NCBI GenBank assembly: GCA_022653075.1
Contig: JALCSB010000005.1
Location: 1-64,000, forward strand
Length of the DNA stretch: 64,000 nt
DNA from: Intestinimonas sp.
GTDB taxonomy: Bacteria; Bacillota; Clostridia; Oscillospirales; Oscillospiraceae
Direction: 5' to 3'
Shown: piece by piece, positions 33,687-40,989 of the stretch
Position numbering within the stretch: position 1 is the first letter of the stretch
How the letters are laid out: every line of letters begins with the position of its first letter
Made by a program: the position numbers and the translations under genes
Notes under the pieces: generated by a model
The model's input: only the letters and a program-made list of their open reading frames with translations
Database searches by the model: none
What the model was told of the DNA's origin: nothing

Positions 33687-34556
33687 ATGAAGAAACGCGA
33701 CTCTACTCTCATTTTAATAGCGTTTTTTTTCGTGGGCCTCTCCGTGCTGCTGTACCCCACCGTCAGTAATTACTACAATTCCTTTCACCAGACGAAAGCG
33801 GTTGCCAATTATAACGCGAATCTAGCCAACCTGACCGAGGAGGATGACGCGGCCTATTTGCAGGCGGCGGAAAAGTATAATACCAACCTGCTTGCCCGTG
33901 GAGTAAGCTCCTTCAACTTGACTTCGGCTGAGAATGAGGAGTACAATAAATTATTAAATATTGACGGGTCTGGCATGATGGGCTATCTCTCCATTAAAAA
34001 GCTGGGGATTCAGCTCCCTATCTATCACGGTACGTCCGACTCTGTGCTGGCCGCCGGCATCGGCCATCTGGCCGGCTCCTCTCTTCCTGCGGGCGGGACG
34101 GGCACCCACTGCGTTTTGTCCGGACACCGGGGCCTGCCGTCCGCCAAACTCCTGACGGACCTTGATCAAATGGAGGCCGGCGACACATTTGTGCTGACTA
34201 TTCTAAATGAGACGCTGACCTATGAGGTGGATCAGATCCTAATCGTGGACCCGGACGACACCTCGGCGCTGACCATCGACCCGAAGGAGGATTACTGTAC
34301 TCTATTTACCTGTACGCCATATGGGATCAATACCCAGCGACTGCTGGTACGTGGTCATCGCATCGAGACGCCTGATGAAATCATGATCATTTCCGACGCG
34401 CGGCGGATCGACCCACTGCTGGTGGCTCCAATGATCGCGGCACCGATTTTGCTGATTTTGCTCATCTGGCTGCTGGCCAGTACAAGGCAGCCTAAGAATT
34501 TTGGGGGTCCGGGACGTCGGAAGAAAAAACGGGAGGTGGCAAAACCCTTTGAATAA
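33687..34556 (+). CDS. Class C sortase (pilin polymerase)
   Basis: 289 residues with membrane segments at both ends (~8-28 and ~250-270), as usual for class C. The active histidine is in LSGHRGLPSAKL, the cysteine in YCTLFTCTPYGINTQRLLVR (TLxTC), and the arginine in RLLVRGHR. It links pilin subunits at their LPxTG motifs. A lid-type DxW/F motif is not obvious in the segment before the catalytic barrel. The gene overlaps the following pilin gene by eight bases. Confidence 0.92.
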   Translation: MKKRDSTLILIAFFFVGLSVLLYPTVSNYYNSFHQTKAVANYNANLANLTEEDDAAYLQAAEKYNTNLLARGVSSFNLTSAENEEYNKLLNIDGSGMMGYLSIKKLGIQLPIYHGTSDSVLAAGIGHLAGSSLPAGGTGTHCVLSGHRGLPSAKLLTDLDQMEAGDTFVLTILNETLTYEVDQILIVDPDDTSALTIDPKEDYCTLFTCTPYGINTQRLLVRGHRIETPDEIMIISDARRIDPLLVAPMIAAPILLILLIWLLASTRQPKNFGGPGRRKKKREVAKPFE

Positions 34557-35631
34557 GCGGAAAAAAGCCGGGAAGCATCTGCTTCTGATGCTGTTGCTGC
34601 TGGGTATGATTGCTTCCCTGTCCACGACGGCTCTGGCGGAAGAAACGGCCGGTAAAGAGTCCCTGACCTTGGTGTGCCGCTGTGACGGGACCGTGCTGCC
34701 CGATGTGCCGTTTTATCTCTACCGGGTGGCGGACGTGAAGAAGGACGGTACGTTTGCCCTGTGCGGCGATTTTGTCGATTCCCATGTCAAAGTCAGCGGA
34801 CTGACCACGGACAAGGAATGGGGGACGGCGGCAAATTCCCTAAAGACTTATGCCGCGGCGCAGGGGCTGGATGGGCAGACCGCCCGCACGGACAGCGGCG
34901 GTGAGGTTTCCTTCCCCGCGCTGGAAACCGGCCTCTATCTGCTCTATGGGGATAAACTGACAGTTGGGGACACCGTTTATTCCTTCTCGCCGTTTTTGAT
35001 TTCCCTGCCTAATCAGGACGCGGAGGGAACCTGGCATGACGACGTGACCGCTGTGCCCAAGGTATCCTCTTCCTATAAGCCGTCACCGCCATCCCACGGT
35101 GAAAAGACAAGCGCTACCGCCATCAAGGTGTGGAACGATGAGGACCAGAAGGATGCCCGGCCGGAATCCATCAAGGTGGCGCTGCTTAAAGACGGAAGCG
35201 TATATGACACGGTGGAGCTCACGGCGGACAATTACTGGCGCTACACTTGGAATAATCTCGGCGAAGATTACGACTGGTCGGTTATTGAGCAGGATGTTCC
35301 AGCTGACTATACTGTTGCCTATACCAAGGATGGAATGATTTTCTCCATTACCAATACCTATACGCCTGATATTCCGGATAATCCTCCGCCAAAGTCCGAT
35401 ACCCCGAATGATCCCACACCCCCGCCCGACGCCAACATTCCGGATAATCTCCCGCCAAAATCCGATATTCCGGCGGAGGCCAATATTCCGGAGGAAGCCG
35501 TACCCGCTGCGGCAAAGCTTCCACAGACCGGATTGCTGCAGTGGCCGATTCCTGTGATGGCAGGCCTGGGAATTCTGCTGTTCAGTCTCGGCTGGTGGAA
35601 ACGATTTGGACGCAGGAAACATGAAAGATAA
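34549..35631 (+). CDS. Minor pilin with Cna-B domain and LPxTG (probable base or accessory subunit)
   Basis: 360 residues from TTG 34549 (GGGAGGTGG site inside the sortase gene end). Signal peptide ...LSTTALAEETAG. The first domain (~30-165) resembles pilin amino-terminal domains, and a Cna-B domain (~180-265) has IKVWNDEDQKDARPESIKVA and VIEQDVPADYTV. A proline-rich linker with repeated IPDN-PPKSD units follows, then LPQTG, hydrophobic span and RFGRRKHER. Proline-rich tail plus LPxTG is typical of the base pilin that anchors the fibre to the wall. Confidence 0.83.
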   Translation: MNKRKKAGKHLLLMLLLLGMIASLSTTALAEETAGKESLTLVCRCDGTVLPDVPFYLYRVADVKKDGTFALCGDFVDSHVKVSGLTTDKEWGTAANSLKTYAAAQGLDGQTARTDSGGEVSFPALETGLYLLYGDKLTVGDTVYSFSPFLISLPNQDAEGTWHDDVTAVPKVSSSYKPSPPSHGEKTSATAIKVWNDEDQKDARPESIKVALLKDGSVYDTVELTADNYWRYTWNNLGEDYDWSVIEQDVPADYTVAYTKDGMIFSITNTYTPDIPDNPPPKSDTPNDPTPPPDANIPDNLPPKSDIPAEANIPEEAVPAAAKLPQTGLLQWPIPVMAGLGILLFSLGWWKRFGRRKHER

Positions 35632-36205
35632 GCGCGGCATGTTTCTGATGGCCGCAGGCTGTCTGTGCCTTACCGGGGCCTTGGTTTTAATGGCATTCAA
35701 CGCGTTGGAGGAGCAGCATGCCGACCGCGTGGCGGAAGCGACCGTGGAAGTGCTCACCCAGCAGGTGATTCCCCAGCAGCAGCCGACCACGTCAGGCGGT
35801 GAGACGACCGCCACGGAGATACAGTCGGTGAAAATCGACGGGGACGACTATATCGGCGTTCTGGATATCCCTTCGCTGGAGCTCTCTCTGCCGGTTATGG
35901 GCAGCTGGAGCGATTCGGCGCTGAAAAACTCCCCCTGCCGCTATGCGGGTTCTTATTTGAGCGATGATATGATCATCGCGGGTCATAATTACAGGAGACA
36001 ATTCGGCGCCCTTGGCCGGCTTGAGACGGGCGATGCGGTGACGTTTACCGATGTTGACGGCTATGTTTGCCGATATAAGGTCGTTGCCCTGGAGACGCTG
36101 GCGGGCACGGATGTGGAAGGCATGACTTCCGGGGACTGGGATCTGACCCTTTTTACCTGCACATACGGAGGGCGCAGCCGGATTACCGTACGATGCCAAA
36201 AATAG
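35621..36205 (+). CDS. Sortase, second enzyme of the pilus locus
   Basis: 194 residues with a single amino-terminal membrane anchor (~5-25) and the beta-barrel catalytic domain. Histidine in MIIAGHNYRRQFG, cysteine in LTLFTCTYGGRSRITVRC (TLxTC with the Arg eight residues on). With only one anchor it is more like class D/B housekeeping-type sortases than the class C gene upstream, so it may perform the final wall attachment. ATG 35621 is used; it overlaps the pilin gene by 11 bases. Confidence 0.86.
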   Translation: MKDKRGMFLMAAGCLCLTGALVLMAFNALEEQHADRVAEATVEVLTQQVIPQQQPTTSGGETTATEIQSVKIDGDDYIGVLDIPSLELSLPVMGSWSDSALKNSPCRYAGSYLSDDMIIAGHNYRRQFGALGRLETGDAVTFTDVDGYVCRYKVVALETLAGTDVEGMTSGDWDLTLFTCTYGGRSRITVRCQK

Positions 36206-36219
36206 GAATGATTCGTTCA

Positions 36220-36257
36220 CCGTGGGCCGCCGGAAACGGCGGTCCACGGCATTTTTT
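36220..36257 (+). terminator. Terminator of the pilus operon
   Basis: CCGTGGGCCGCCG pairs with CGGCGGTCCACGG around GAAA, followed by CATTTTTT. Confidence 0.88.
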
Positions 36258-36322
36258 CGCAGGTTACGGTGATTTTCTCCCTCACACCGTTGGATGCGTG
36301 CGTTTTCCCCTCCTTGGAAAGA

Positions 36323-36364
36323 CCGCCGGAACGGCAGCGATTGCCGCACCGGCGGCCTTTTGTC
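36323..36364 (+). terminator. Second terminator-like hairpin
   Basis: CCGCCGG with CCGGCGG and an inner CGGCA/TGCCG pair, followed by CCTTTTG. It insulates the recombinase unit from the pilus operon. Confidence 0.55.
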
Positions 36365-36454
36365 ATTCAAGGACAGATTTGGACAGATCCGATTCATGCC
36401 AGCCCTCCCGGCTTCATATCATAGCAGTATCGAATCGTGAAGGGGGGACGTTCG

Positions 36455-36595
36455 ATGAAGCAAAACGCGCGAGTGTCCGCTGAAGACGCCGGTAAGGTGC
36501 ACCCCGCCTATCGGGTTATTCGGAACTACGAGGGCAAATTATCGGCGGAGACACTGGTGCTGAATCTAATCAAGGCGCACATCCAGGTTACGTGA
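36455..36595 (+). CDS. 46-residue protein directly upstream of the recombinase
   Basis: ATG 36455 with a GAAGGGGGG site opens MKQNARVSAEDAGKVHPAYR and ends LVLNLIKAHIQVT at TGA 36595, 38 bp before the recombinase start. The second half (YEGKLSAETLVLNLIKAHI) is a short helical hairpin reminiscent of SHOCT-like tails. I do not recognise a family. Its position suggests an accessory such as a recombination directionality factor, which is only a guess. Confidence 0.5.
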   Translation: MKQNARVSAEDAGKVHPAYRVIRNYEGKLSAETLVLNLIKAHIQVT

Positions 36596-36633
36596 TTCCG
36601 TGCGGACCATTGCGCCGAAGGGAGGGCCGGACT

Positions 36634-38241
36634 ATGGGGGCGGCTGACCGGCTGGAGAAGACCTGGCAGACGGCAGTTTACTGCCGGTTGTCCCGGGAGG
36701 ACGGAGACCGCCCGGAAAGTGACAGCATCGGCAACCAGCGCAAGCTGCTGCTGAAGTATACGGCAAACCACCCGGAACTGGCCGTGTACGACTGCTATGC
36801 CGATGACGGTTACACCGGCACCAACTTTGACCGCCCTGCTTTTCAGCGGATGATCGGCGACATCGAAGCCGGCAGAGTGAACTGCGTGCTGGTCAAGGAT
36901 CTGTCCCGCTTTGGGCGGGATTATATCGACGCCGGGCGCTATCTGGAGCGCTGGCTTCCGGAGCATGGTGCACGGTTTATCGCCGTTACGGATCATATTG
37001 ACAGCGATCGCAGTGCCTATGACATGATGATGCCGCTAAAAAACCTGTTCAATGCCCAGTACGCGAAAGACATCTCCCAGAAGGTGAAAAGCGCGTTCAG
37101 GGCCAAACAGCAGAGCGGCGAGTTTATTGGGGCCTTCGCCAGCTACGGGTATCGGAAAGATCCGCAGAACCATAATCACCTTGTGATTGACCCTGTGGCC
37201 GCAGAGGTGGTGCAACGCATCTTTACGCTGTTCGAGGGCGGCATGGGGAAGGTCCGGATAGCAAAAATGCTTAACGCCGAGAAAATTCCCTGTCCCAGCG
37301 AATACAAACGCCTGATGGGGGAACGGTACCGCAACGGTAACAAGCTGCATGGCACCACATATTGGACCTACGCCACCATTCACCGTATTTTGAATGGGGA
37401 AATTTACATTGGCAACATGGAGCAGGGGCGGGACCTCCGCGCCCAGATCCACGGTGCGGCAAAGCGAAAAAAGAAGGACGATTGGGTTATCGTAAAAGGA
37501 ACGCACGAACCCATCATTGCGCAAGATCAGTGGGACAGAGTGCAGTCGCTGCTCAGACGCAAAGCCCGAACTCCGGCATTCGGGCAGAACATCAGCCCCT
37601 TTGCGGGATATCTGAAGTGCGGCGACTGTGGGCGCTCCATGTCCAGATCGACTTGGGGCGGCAGGACGTTTTACCTCTGCGGTTCCTATAAGAGATATGG
37701 CGCCTCAGCCTGCTCCAGGCATTATATCACGCAGGAGGCGCTGGAGCAGATAGTCCTGCGAGACCTGAACCGCATCATTGCCAGTATCGGAAATCTGAAG
37801 ACGCTGGCGGAACGCGGCGAGCGGGAAATGCGGAAAGCCGACCACAGCCGCATGGAGAAGGAGCGCCTGAACGCGGCCCTAGCCCGCATCCGGCGAATCA
37901 AACAGGGAGTCTATGAGGACTATCGGGAAAAACTGATCTCCAAGTCCGACTTTCTGGATTACCGCCGGGATTACGAAACGCAGGAGCAGGCCCTGCGCGC
38001 CCAGATCATCCGGCTGCCCCAAGACGGGAATTACGATGACCCGCCGGACAGATCCTGGGTGCGGGAACTGGTAAAGCTGGGAAAACTGACTAAGCTTGAC
38101 CGCCTTACCGTTGCGGAGACAGTCCAGGAGATCCGTATTTTTGGGGATGGCGGGATGGAGATCACCTATCGGTTTTCCAGTGAGCTGGGCATTCTGTTGG
38201 AGGGTATGGAAACTGAGAAAAAAACCATTGGCGGCGACTGA
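36634..38241 (+). CDS. Large serine recombinase of element 2
   Basis: 535 residues. Resolvase catalytic domain with nucleophile Ser20 in TAVYCRLSREDGD, the YTGTNFDRPAFQRMIGDIEA segment and KDLSRFGRDYIDAGRYLE. The recombinase domain contains GAFASYGYRKDPQNHNHLVI. The zinc ribbon is CGDCGRSM ... YLCGSYKRYG with a further Cys, and a coiled-coil carboxy terminus follows. Start placed at ATG 36634 (GGAGGGCCGG site). An in-frame ATG 14 codons earlier overlaps the small upstream gene. The stop is 38 bp from the element end, the usual integrase-next-to-att arrangement. Confidence 0.93.
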   Translation: MGAADRLEKTWQTAVYCRLSREDGDRPESDSIGNQRKLLLKYTANHPELAVYDCYADDGYTGTNFDRPAFQRMIGDIEAGRVNCVLVKDLSRFGRDYIDAGRYLERWLPEHGARFIAVTDHIDSDRSAYDMMMPLKNLFNAQYAKDISQKVKSAFRAKQQSGEFIGAFASYGYRKDPQNHNHLVIDPVAAEVVQRIFTLFEGGMGKVRIAKMLNAEKIPCPSEYKRLMGERYRNGNKLHGTTYWTYATIHRILNGEIYIGNMEQGRDLRAQIHGAAKRKKKDDWVIVKGTHEPIIAQDQWDRVQSLLRRKARTPAFGQNISPFAGYLKCGDCGRSMSRSTWGGRTFYLCGSYKRYGASACSRHYITQEALEQIVLRDLNRIIASIGNLKTLAERGEREMRKADHSRMEKERLNAALARIRRIKQGVYEDYREKLISKSDFLDYRRDYETQEQALRAQIIRLPQDGNYDDPPDRSWVRELVKLGKLTKLDRLTVAETVQEIRIFGDGGMEITYRFSSELGILLEGMETEKKTIGGD

Positions 38242-38253
38242 CATCAATGTTCA

Positions 38254-38288
38254 CGACGGTACAGCCGCCGCATGGTAACATTACCCCA
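38254..38288. other. Right recombination junction of element 2
   Basis: CGACGGT (38254-38260), 18 spacer bases and the core CATTACCCCA (38279-38288) meet pdaB codons 60-63. The arm mirrors ACCGTTG at the left end at equal distance, with one mismatch in seven. Overall symmetry is weaker than for element 1. Confidence 0.62.
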
Positions 38289-38468
38289 TGCCGCGTCGAA
38301 CGAGATGGCGCATACCTTCTGGTCCCGCTGTACGCAATATATGGGGAGCTGGCGCTGGGTAGCGTGGGCACTGGACAAAAAATGAACAGCGGCGCCACAG
38401 GCAAGGCATAAAGCCAGAATACCGGCCAGCGTGCCGGTCAGTTTTCGCTTTTGCAAAATAATGTTCAT
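38280..38468 (-). CDS. pdaB: pdaB, amino-terminal segment (codons 1-63) of an interrupted gene
   Basis: ATG 38468 with AAGGAGGG upstream opens MNIILQKRKLTGTLAGILAL, a signal-anchor (~9-33), then QLPIYCVQRDQKVCAISFDAAWGN, NodB motif 1 in its PdaB form. After Asn63 the frame enters element 2 and stops 11 codons later at 38244, giving a 74-residue dead-end product. Joined to the middle and last pieces it makes a 254-residue membrane-anchored PdaB-type deacetylase, which in endospore formers acts on cortex or spore-envelope polysaccharide. Expression is probably from the sigma-E-like promoter just upstream. Confidence 0.9.
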
Positions 38469-38492
38469 AAAAAAATCCCTCCTTGCAGCAAA

Positions 38493-38521
38493 AGTATATG
38501 TGCGTGGAGGAAATAAATATC
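38493..38521 (-). promoter_or_regulatory. Sigma-E-like promoter of pdaB
   Basis: On the minus strand GATATT (38521-38516) and CATATACT (38500-38493) are 15 bp apart, close to the sporulation mother-cell consensus GKCATATT / CATACAMT (7 of 8 in the -10). It lies 25 bp upstream of the ATG. Confidence 0.55.
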
Positions 38522-38560
38522 ATCCTTTTCGGACGTGCCGCCGGTATTTTTCAGGGATAC

Positions 38561-38592
38561 GCGCGGGCCGCTTCTTCAGAAGCGGCCCGCGC
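38561..38592 (-). terminator. Hairpin downstream of the 39.9-38.6 kb gene pair
   Basis: GCGCGGGCCGCTTCT pairs perfectly over 15 bp with AGAAGCGGCCCGCGC, almost without loop. It ends the leftward transcript before pdaB. No strong T-run follows. Confidence 0.6.
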
Positions 38593-38612
38593 GGCTGTAT
38601 CGCAAGGTGAAT

Positions 38613-39065
38613 TCAGGCGGTTTCCGCTGCCTCCAGCGGGGAACATAGGATGGCGCGGAAACGTACGGTTACGCAGCGGCAGTCCAACTCGGCGTGCACG
38701 GGATTTTGCAGACATACGTTGAAACTCTGAGGCGAAAAGTTTGACGGAAGCGTGGAGAACAGAACGCTTCCGGTCCTGGTTTCAATGTGGCTTTCCCCGG
38801 AGCAGCCGGTATATTTTAGCCAGATACCGTAGCCTGCCCGCACGGCCCACTGTCCCATGATAAAGATGGGCTGTGCCCCGGTGTGATAGACATAGCAGGT
38901 TTCAATGCAAGAACCTTTGTCTTCCAGATAGAAAGAATCGTTCACCCACTGGCAGACACAACTGCATGGAGGCTGCTGGGTTATGGTACAGAGGTTGCTG
39001 ATGGCACCCACAGGTGTTTCCTCGAACAGCCCCGCCGCCTGGGCTTGGTTAACGAACATTCTCAA
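38613..39065 (-). CDS. Cysteine-containing protein of unknown function, paired with a DUF11 protein
   Basis: About 150 residues with recurrent cysteines (NLCTITQQPPCSCVCQWVND, GSCIETCYVYHTG, HAELDCRCVTVRF) and beta-strand-rich character. It begins at TTG 39065 (AGGAGG seven bases upstream) or ATG 39059. There is no signal peptide. The cysteine pattern and partner protein suggest a cross-linked spore-surface or appendage component, but I cannot assign a family. It starts 30 bp after the stop of the DUF11 gene and is surely co-transcribed with it. Confidence 0.6.
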   Translation of the reverse strand: MRMFVNQAQAAGLFEETPVGAISNLCTITQQPPCSCVCQWVNDSFYLEDKGSCIETCYVYHTGAQPIFIMGQWAVRAGYGIWLKYTGCSGESHIETRTGSVLFSTLPSNFSPQSFNVCLQNPVHAELDCRCVTVRFRAILCSPLEAAETA

Positions 39066-39094
39066 AGCGTCACCTCCTTTCACAGCCGTCAAAG

Positions 39095-39907
39095 TCAAGC
39101 GGTTGTGGTAAAGGTGAATTGGAGCTTATAGGATGTCCCGGCGGCCAGCGTGCCGATGCCGATACCGGCGGCGGGGGTTTCATCGGTGTAAGGCTGCGTA
39201 TCGTTGTGAAGAGTGGAGTTCGCTTTGTAGACCATACCGGAAGGAATGGGATCGGTTACCGTGATATTGGTGATGGGTACTGTACCGTTATTATGAATGT
39301 TCAGAGTGTAGACGACGTCCTGCCCGACATCGGTCACATAGGTCTTATCGGCGGTTTTGTCGACAGTGAAATTCACGCAGGCGACGGTAACGGAGGCGGT
39401 GGTAGTGGCAGCGGAGCCGGTGTGTCCGGTGCCCGTCCAGTCCTTAAAGTTGTAGGTGCCGGAAGCAGTATCGGTGATGCTGCCGGCGGCGGAAGAGGAC
39501 ACCTCGGCCTGGAAAACCAGAGTTTTAGAGGCGCCAGGTGCCACGGTCCCCACGGTGACTCCGTCGGTCAGGCTTTCGCCTTCCTGCGGAGCGGGTACAA
39601 TGGAGTCGGGAACCAACGTGGTTTGAGAAGGAATGGTATCGGAAATTTTGACGTCATACATTGCCACCATGGACTGGTTGATAAAAGTAATGGTGTAGGT
39701 AATAATCCAGCCTGGCAGCACGTTGGTTTTGTCTGGCTGCATAATCAATTTGGTGTGAATGCTGTTTAGCTGGGTGCTGCAAGTAGCGGAAATATCGGAC
39801 GGTATATCACCCGAATTAATCTGATATTTCCCACTGGTGGAAGCGGTGCTCTGATACAGATTGCAGGTACCGCTGCACATTTCGGTCGAATCAAGAGAAT
39901 CGGTCAC
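39095..39907 (-). CDS. DUF11 repeat surface-type protein
   Basis: 270 residues, starting at GTG 39907 behind GGAGGAGATTTTTCC. After a cysteine-bearing head (MCSGTCNLYQ) it has a tandem of two DUF11 beta-sandwich repeats: LPGWIITYTITFINQSMVAM with KISDTIPSQTTLVPDSIV, and DVGQDVVYTLNIHNNGTVPI with TVTDPIPSGMVY. There is no signal peptide or sortase motif, so it is not a classical exported wall protein. Such DUF11 proteins without export signals can be spore-coat or exosporium components in endospore formers. The role here is inferred. Confidence 0.72.
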   Translation of the reverse strand: MTDSLDSTEMCSGTCNLYQSTASTSGKYQINSGDIPSDISATCSTQLNSIHTKLIMQPDKTNVLPGWIITYTITFINQSMVAMYDVKISDTIPSQTTLVPDSIVPAPQEGESLTDGVTVGTVAPGASKTLVFQAEVSSSAAGSITDTASGTYNFKDWTGTGHTGSAATTTASVTVACVNFTVDKTADKTYVTDVGQDVVYTLNIHNNGTVPITNITVTDPIPSGMVYKANSTLHNDTQPYTDETPAAGIGIGTLAAGTSYKLQFTFTTTA

Positions 39908-40020
39908 GGAAAAATCTCCTCCGTCAAAATGAAATGAACAGGGGAAATCTGTTTTCCCCTGACCTAGTATATGGGACAGGAGAAAAGTACGTGCGGAGAA
40001 AGCCGGAAAAGAAGAATTGA

Positions 40021-40038
40021 AATTCATATATAAAAATC
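40021..40038 (+). promoter_or_regulatory. Candidate IclR operator, upstream copy
   Basis: AATTCATATATAAAAATC matches 16 of 18 bases of the sequence at 40163-40180, in the same orientation 142 bp away, with both copies in the region ahead of the IclR gene. Confidence 0.4.
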
Positions 40039-40162
40039 AAAAACGGCAATATGAATAAATTTAACGCCATCAAATTGTGCATCAGGGAAAACTGGATTCG
40101 GTATGCTTGACTTTAGAGGGTGTGTATGGTAGGGTGAAGGCACAATCAAGAAATGTGAATCC

Positions 40163-40180
40163 AATTCATATATACGAATC
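40163..40180 (+). promoter_or_regulatory. Candidate IclR operator, proximal copy
   Basis: AATTCATATATACGAATC contains the near-palindrome ATTC-N8-GAAT and lies 15 bp before the IclR start, where an autorepressor would bind. Confidence 0.5.
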
Positions 40181-40194
40181 GGGGGGAAAATAAT

Positions 40195-40953
40195 ATGGCT
40201 GTTAAGTCGGCAGAGCGGGTCCTGCGAATTTTTGAGCATTTATCCAACTTTCCGCATGGGCTTACCGCAAAACAGATCAGTGAACAACTGGGATACGCGG
40301 GGAGCAGTACTTTTGAAATTCTCCGTACCCTGAGTGACAACGAGTACCTATTAGTGGATGAAAGTAAATGCTATACCCTGGGTCCAAAATTGATTCGCCT
40401 GGGAATCAATGCCGCGGCCTTTTTAGATATTAACCGTATTGCCGCGCCCATTCTCCGTTGGCTGATGGATACTCTCAGTGAGACAGTATTTATGGCGGTC
40501 CTATCCGGGGACGAAGTGGTATATGTTTCCAAAATTAACAGTGACAAAACCATTTTGACCAATGCCAGCATCGGCAGCCGCAAGCCCATCTATTGCACTG
40601 GGTTGGGTAAGGCGTTTTTGAGCTTTATGGAACCGGCCCGCAGCCACGATATCATCGAGCGGCTGCAGTTTAAGCCGCTCACCAGTACCACGGTATGCTC
40701 GAAACAGGAGCTTTACCAGCAGATGGAGGAATTCCGCGGGCAGGGCTATGCGGTAGACGATGGGGAGATCGAAGAAGGTCTGTGGTGTGCGGCTGTGCCC
40801 ATTTATGATGTCAACAATCAGGTTGTCGCCGCCGTCAGTGTTTCCGGTCCCCGAGAGCGGATGACGCAGAAGCGGGAACTGGTGATAAAAGCCATACTCC
40901 AGGCATCCCGGGACATCTCCCGCAAATGTGGGTGTATCCGTCAGGAGAGCTGA
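40195..40953 (+). CDS. IclR family transcriptional regulator of the rhamnonate operon
   Basis: 252 residues: winged helix-turn-helix (~1-65, AERVLRIFEHLSNFPHGLTA ... QLGYAGSSTFEILRTL) and effector-binding GAF-like IclR domain (~80-250; CTGLGKAFLS, YAVDDGEIEEGLWCAAVPI). IclR proteins commonly sense sugar acids and control adjacent catabolic genes, so this one most likely controls the downstream rhamnonate genes, 36 bp away on the same strand. Repeats at 40021 and 40163 are candidate binding sites. Confidence 0.88.
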   Translation: MAVKSAERVLRIFEHLSNFPHGLTAKQISEQLGYAGSSTFEILRTLSDNEYLLVDESKCYTLGPKLIRLGINAAAFLDINRIAAPILRWLMDTLSETVFMAVLSGDEVVYVSKINSDKTILTNASIGSRKPIYCTGLGKAFLSFMEPARSHDIIERLQFKPLTSTTVCSKQELYQQMEEFRGQGYAVDDGEIEEGLWCAAVPIYDVNNQVVAAVSVSGPRERMTQKRELVIKAILQASRDISRKCGCIRQES

Positions 40954-40989
40954 CGTGCACATATTGATTCAATAACAGGAGGCGATCGA

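Larger units (their letters stand above)
28131..38279. mobile_element. Element 2: 10.2-kb recombinase-bearing insertion carrying a pilus locus, splitting pdaB at codon 63/64
   Basis: The DNA between the two CATT[T/A]CCCCA copies carries a coiled-coil protein, signal peptidase, two LPxTG shaft/tip-type proteins, a class C sortase, a Cna-B pilin, a second sortase, a 46-residue protein and a large serine recombinase whose stop is 38 bp from the right core. Removing it joins AISFDAAWGN to EDTQNLIDIL without a base gained or lost. No phage or conjugation genes are present. Confidence 0.8.

Noticed and set aside
14131-38279. Prophage or integrative conjugative element
   Set aside because: No capsid, tail, lysis, replication, relaxase or type IV secretion genes are visible in either element.
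28127-38288. Calling element 2 att arms as strong as those of element 1
   Set aside because: Only ACCGTTG/CGACGGT and the core match; one core position differs at the geometric centre, so the exact crossover base pair is not settled.
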